Below are positions 4,540 to 6,239 of a stretch of 6,239 nt of DNA, piece after piece. A program made the translations under genes and the position numbers. Origin of the DNA: Ferroglobus sp. (GTDB taxonomy: Archaea; Halobacteriota; Archaeoglobi; Archaeoglobales; Archaeoglobaceae). Positions within the stretch are counted from its first letter, which is position 1; each line of letters begins with the position of its first letter. The notes below the pieces were generated by a model. The model ran no database searches, was not told the origin of the DNA, and was given only the letters and a program-made list of their open reading frames with translations. The stretch spans positions 1 to 6,239 of the forward strand of contig WAJX01000230.1 of NCBI GenBank assembly GCA_015523665.1, in the 5' to 3' direction.

Positions 4540-4989
4540 GTGATATCAGTTGTGATTAGAGATTACTCAGTTAAAGACTCCATAGAGATAATTGAAATAG
4601 ATAGAGAAGCTTTTAATACGCTCAGCCCTTCCTATGATCTCTACATATACCTAACGTATGGAAAAGATATAATAGTAGCTGAACTGAATTCAAAAGTAGT
4701 CGGATATTTAGTTTTAATGGATCTGGGGAGAGAAGAGAAGATTATGTCGATAGCTGTGAAAAAAGAATATAGAAGAAAAGGGATAGGAGAGATGTTATTA
4801 CGAGAAGCTATAAGAAGAGTTAAAAGTAGAGGTAAGGAAAGGATCATATTGGAGGTTAGAGTCTCAAACACTCCAGCAATTAACCTATACAAAAAAATGG
4901 GTTTTTACATAATTGGAAGACTTAATTCCTATTATTCAGATGGAGAGGATGCTTTTTTAATGGCACTCGATCTCAGGGATAGAATCTAA
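4540..4989 (+). CDS. rimI: RimI/Ard1-type protein N-terminal acetyltransferase (GNAT family)
   Basis: This enzyme transfers acetyl from acetyl-CoA to the alpha-amino group of protein N-termini in the cytoplasm. Archaeal members have broad, Ard1/Naa10-like specificity. The 149-residue product is one GNAT domain. The acetyl-CoA pyrophosphate loop is RRKGIG (78-83), preceded by the strand IMSIAVKKEY. LEVRVSN (104-110) follows, with Glu105 and Asn110. Next come AINLYKKMGF (113-122), containing the usual Tyr117, and YYSDGEDAFLM (131-141), the signature of archaeal RimI proteins. The GTG at 4540 is the likely start; GTG at 4552 would also be possible but would trim the first strand. The 3' end overlaps the convergent UPF0058 gene by 33 bp. 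Confidence 0.92.
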   Translation: MISVVIRDYSVKDSIEIIEIDREAFNTLSPSYDLYIYLTYGKDIIVAELNSKVVGYLVLMDLGREEKIMSIAVKKEYRRKGIGEMLLREAIRRVKSRGKERIILEVRVSNTPAINLYKKMGFYIIGRLNSYYSDGEDAFLMALDLRDRI

Positions 4990-5235
4990 GTACTCCTTTA
5001 CTTTCGGATTATTAATCAGCAACTCTGTATCAACCGTTTTAAATATATCAGAAATCCCCCTACAGAGTAAGAACACAGCTTTTTTATGCTCAGCCTTGCT
5101 TTTATGGATGTGTACTGGCTTTATCCCAAGTTTATCATACTCTCTAAAATGTCCGTTAGCAATCCCTACCTCTTCAAAGAATCTTTTAATGTAGAAGAGG
5201 GTTAAATGCAGTAATACAAGTTCCTCTTTATGCAT
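4957..5235 (-). CDS. UPF0058 family protein
   Basis: A 92-residue member of a small euryarchaeal family with no established function. Conserved-looking features are the helical start MHKEELVLLHLTLFYIKRFF, the LGIKPVHIHKSKAEHKKAV segment (about 36-54) rich in His and Lys, and a following hydrophobic helix (FLLCRGISDIF). The His/Lys cluster could bind metal or nucleic acid, but this is only inference. The frame continues upstream to ATG 5253. I chose ATG 5235 because GGTGAT (5239-5244 on the minus strand) precedes it by a few bases and the family starts with MHKEEL. The gene converges with rimI, overlapping it by 33 bp, and is divergent from the regulator across 128 bp. Confidence 0.88.
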   Translation of the reverse strand: MHKEELVLLHLTLFYIKRFFEEVGIANGHFREYDKLGIKPVHIHKSKAEHKKAVFLLCRGISDIFKTVDTELLINNPKVKEYLDSIPEIECH

Positions 5236-5309
5236 GGGCATCACCCAACCCATAAAAAAAAGAATGGTAATGATTAAAAAATTATTGCCTTAGTGATACC
5301 TTAACACAC

Positions 5310-5319
5310 GTATGCATAC
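5310..5319. promoter_or_regulatory. operator-like palindrome GTATGCATAC
   Basis: A perfect 10-bp palindrome in the 128-bp region between the UPF0058 gene and the winged-helix regulator. It sits about 45 bp before the regulator's ATG and just upstream of an AT-rich TATA-like stretch (5331-5340). The position suits autoregulation by the regulator, but this is inferred from location only. Confidence 0.35.
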
Positions 5320-5330
5320 AAACATGGAAA

Positions 5331-5340
5331 ATTTTTTTAT
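5331..5340 (+). promoter_or_regulatory. TATA-like region for the winged-helix regulator
   Basis: An AT-only run (T tract ending TTTAT) lies about 24-33 bp before ATG 5364. No good Shine-Dalgarno site precedes that ATG, so a leaderless transcript is plausible. The sequence is a weak TATA match. Confidence 0.3.
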
Positions 5341-5363
5341 TCCTACAAAGCCTACAGAGATGG

Positions 5364-6128
5364 ATGAGAGTTTTACTAAATAGAAAAGATACTGTAAGAC
5401 TTTTAATTCTTTCCGAATTGATGATCAGGAAAGAGTATAACCAAAGAGATATAGCAAAAAAACTAAATTTAACACCTCAAGCAATATCCGAGCATTTTAA
5501 GGAGTTGATAAGTGAAGGTTTTATAAGGGTAATTCATAAGGGTTTTTATGAGGTAACAGAAAAGGGAAAAGATTGGTTGAACAAAAGTCTGGTTGATCTA
5601 CATCTCTTCTCTGAAAATTTGCTAAAAAAAATATATTCTGAACAGATTGTTGCTATTGCTGAGGGGAAAATAAGAGAGGGAGATTCAGTTCATTATTGGA
5701 TGCAAGATGGTTATCTTTTTGCAAAAAAAAGTGACAAAGGAAATGGAATAGCATTGATTTCAGCTGAGGATGGTGAAGATGTTTTAATTAAACCAACATC
5801 TGGTTATGATCCTCCAGAAAAAGGTGAGATAATCATCGTAAAAGTTCCAGATGTTGGAGAGGGAGGAAGTAGAAAGATAAACATAAGTTTGCTTGCAAAT
5901 TTGATAAAAAGAAAGCCTAGGAGTATAGTCACCGCTATAGGTGTTGAATCGCTGGTTGCATGTAGAAAAGCTGGTGTTGAGCCGATATACTTCGGCTCAA
6001 AAAATGCATGTATAGAAGCTTCAAATCATGGCTGTGGGGTTATAGTAGTATGCACTGAGAGTTATTTGGACGATCTTCTCAGGACGTTAATAGATGAGAA
6101 TTTAAAATTTGAAATAAAAGAGTTTTAA
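5364..6128 (+). CDS. winged-helix transcriptional regulator, DUF7839 type
   Basis: A 254-residue DNA-binding regulator with an N-terminal MarR-like winged helix: helices from about 8 to 50, recognition helix TPQAISEHFKEL (37-48), then a wing (FIRVIHKGFYEVTEKG, 53-68). A helical linker (72-98) leads to a C-terminal domain. Its first half is beta-rich (about 100-165, with KPTSGYDPPEKGEI); its second half is alpha/beta, with SIVTAIGVESLVACRKAGVEP (187-207) and VIVVCTESYLDDLL (226-239). The GVESLVACRKAGVEP segment recurs in related archaeal regulators. The ligand and target genes are unknown. Four cysteines (200, 216, 224, 230) could be redox- or metal-related, but their spacing is not a standard motif. 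The ATG at 5364 gives the family-typical start before the first helix. Confidence 0.85.
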   Translation: MRVLLNRKDTVRLLILSELMIRKEYNQRDIAKKLNLTPQAISEHFKELISEGFIRVIHKGFYEVTEKGKDWLNKSLVDLHLFSENLLKKIYSEQIVAIAEGKIREGDSVHYWMQDGYLFAKKSDKGNGIALISAEDGEDVLIKPTSGYDPPEKGEIIIVKVPDVGEGGSRKINISLLANLIKRKPRSIVTAIGVESLVACRKAGVEPIYFGSKNACIEASNHGCGVIVVCTESYLDDLLRTLIDENLKFEIKEF

Positions 6129-6185
6129 GAGGTTTAAAGAGATTTAAAGTTTGGCTTAAAAATGCTATAAAAATTCTAATTAAGG

Positions 6186-6239
6186 ATGATATCACAATCT
6201 CAAATTCAAAGGAAAAATTTTAAAACCCCAATTATAAAC
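6186..6239 (+). CDS. possible start of a further gene, open at right edge
   Basis: ATG 6186 begins 18 codons that stay open to the window edge (MISQSQIQRKNFKTPIIN). A TATA-like CTATAAAAAT lies about 13-23 bp upstream, and an AAGG just before ATG is at most a weak Shine-Dalgarno site. The short length allows chance. Equally, this may be leader DNA for a gene starting beyond the window. Confidence 0.2.
   Translation, partial: MISQSQIQRKNFKTPIIN

Noticed and set aside
4641..4892. Minus-strand open frame of 83 codons
   Set aside because: It is antisense to the GNAT domain of rimI, where every conserved motif is in the + frame.

Overview
The window is archaeal and most likely euryarchaeal; an Archaeoglobales-like or methanogen-related lineage is an inference from the gene set. 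Support comes from Shine-Dalgarno sites of the GGTGAT type, short AT-rich intergenic regions with TATA-like boxes, and archaeal families: zinc-ribbon KptA, Mut7-C protein, UPF0146, RimI/Ard1-type acetyltransferase, UPF0058 and a winged-helix regulator of the DUF7839 type. It divides into two parts of different character.

Positions 1 to about 2059 look like the right end of an integrated mobile element (virus or plasmid). On the + strand they hold the C-terminal end of an unidentified protein (1-152), a 69-residue acidic orphan (162-371), and a gene that appears broken by two one-base frameshifts (374-602). A long stretch without an intact gene follows (603-1169). It contains a decayed minus-strand ORF, a duplicated sequence module and several perfect inverted repeats. 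Next, on the minus strand, is a tyrosine recombinase of the SSV1 type (1170-2087) with a complete catalytic domain.

The 5' part of the integrase reading frame runs through the 3' half of a tRNA-Ser(GCU) gene, from the anticodon loop to the discriminator base (2008-2059). This is the expected arrangement when an SSV-type element, whose attP lies inside its own int gene, integrates into a tRNA and splits int. The catalytic part int(C) stays at one end beside a partial tRNA copy. The restored tRNA and int(N) should lie at the other end, left of this window. DNA to the right of 2059 is therefore read as host chromosome.

The chromosomal part (2060-6239) is AT-rich and carries conserved archaeal genes. 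A compact minus-strand operon runs HD phosphohydrolase, Mut7-C RNase-like protein, KptA (NAD-dependent RNA 2'-phosphotransferase), which suggests RNA or nucleotide processing. UPF0146 (minus) and rimI (plus) are divergent across 30 bp and both appear leaderless, with TATA-like boxes packed into the gap. rimI overlaps the UPF0058 gene tail-to-tail. UPF0058 is divergent from a winged-helix regulator, and a GTATGCATAC palindrome lies between them. A possible start of another gene is open at the right edge.

No clearly new system is evident. The most useful observations are the element boundary, the repeat-rich region inside the element, the frameshifted gene and an unusual YYGT motif in KptA.
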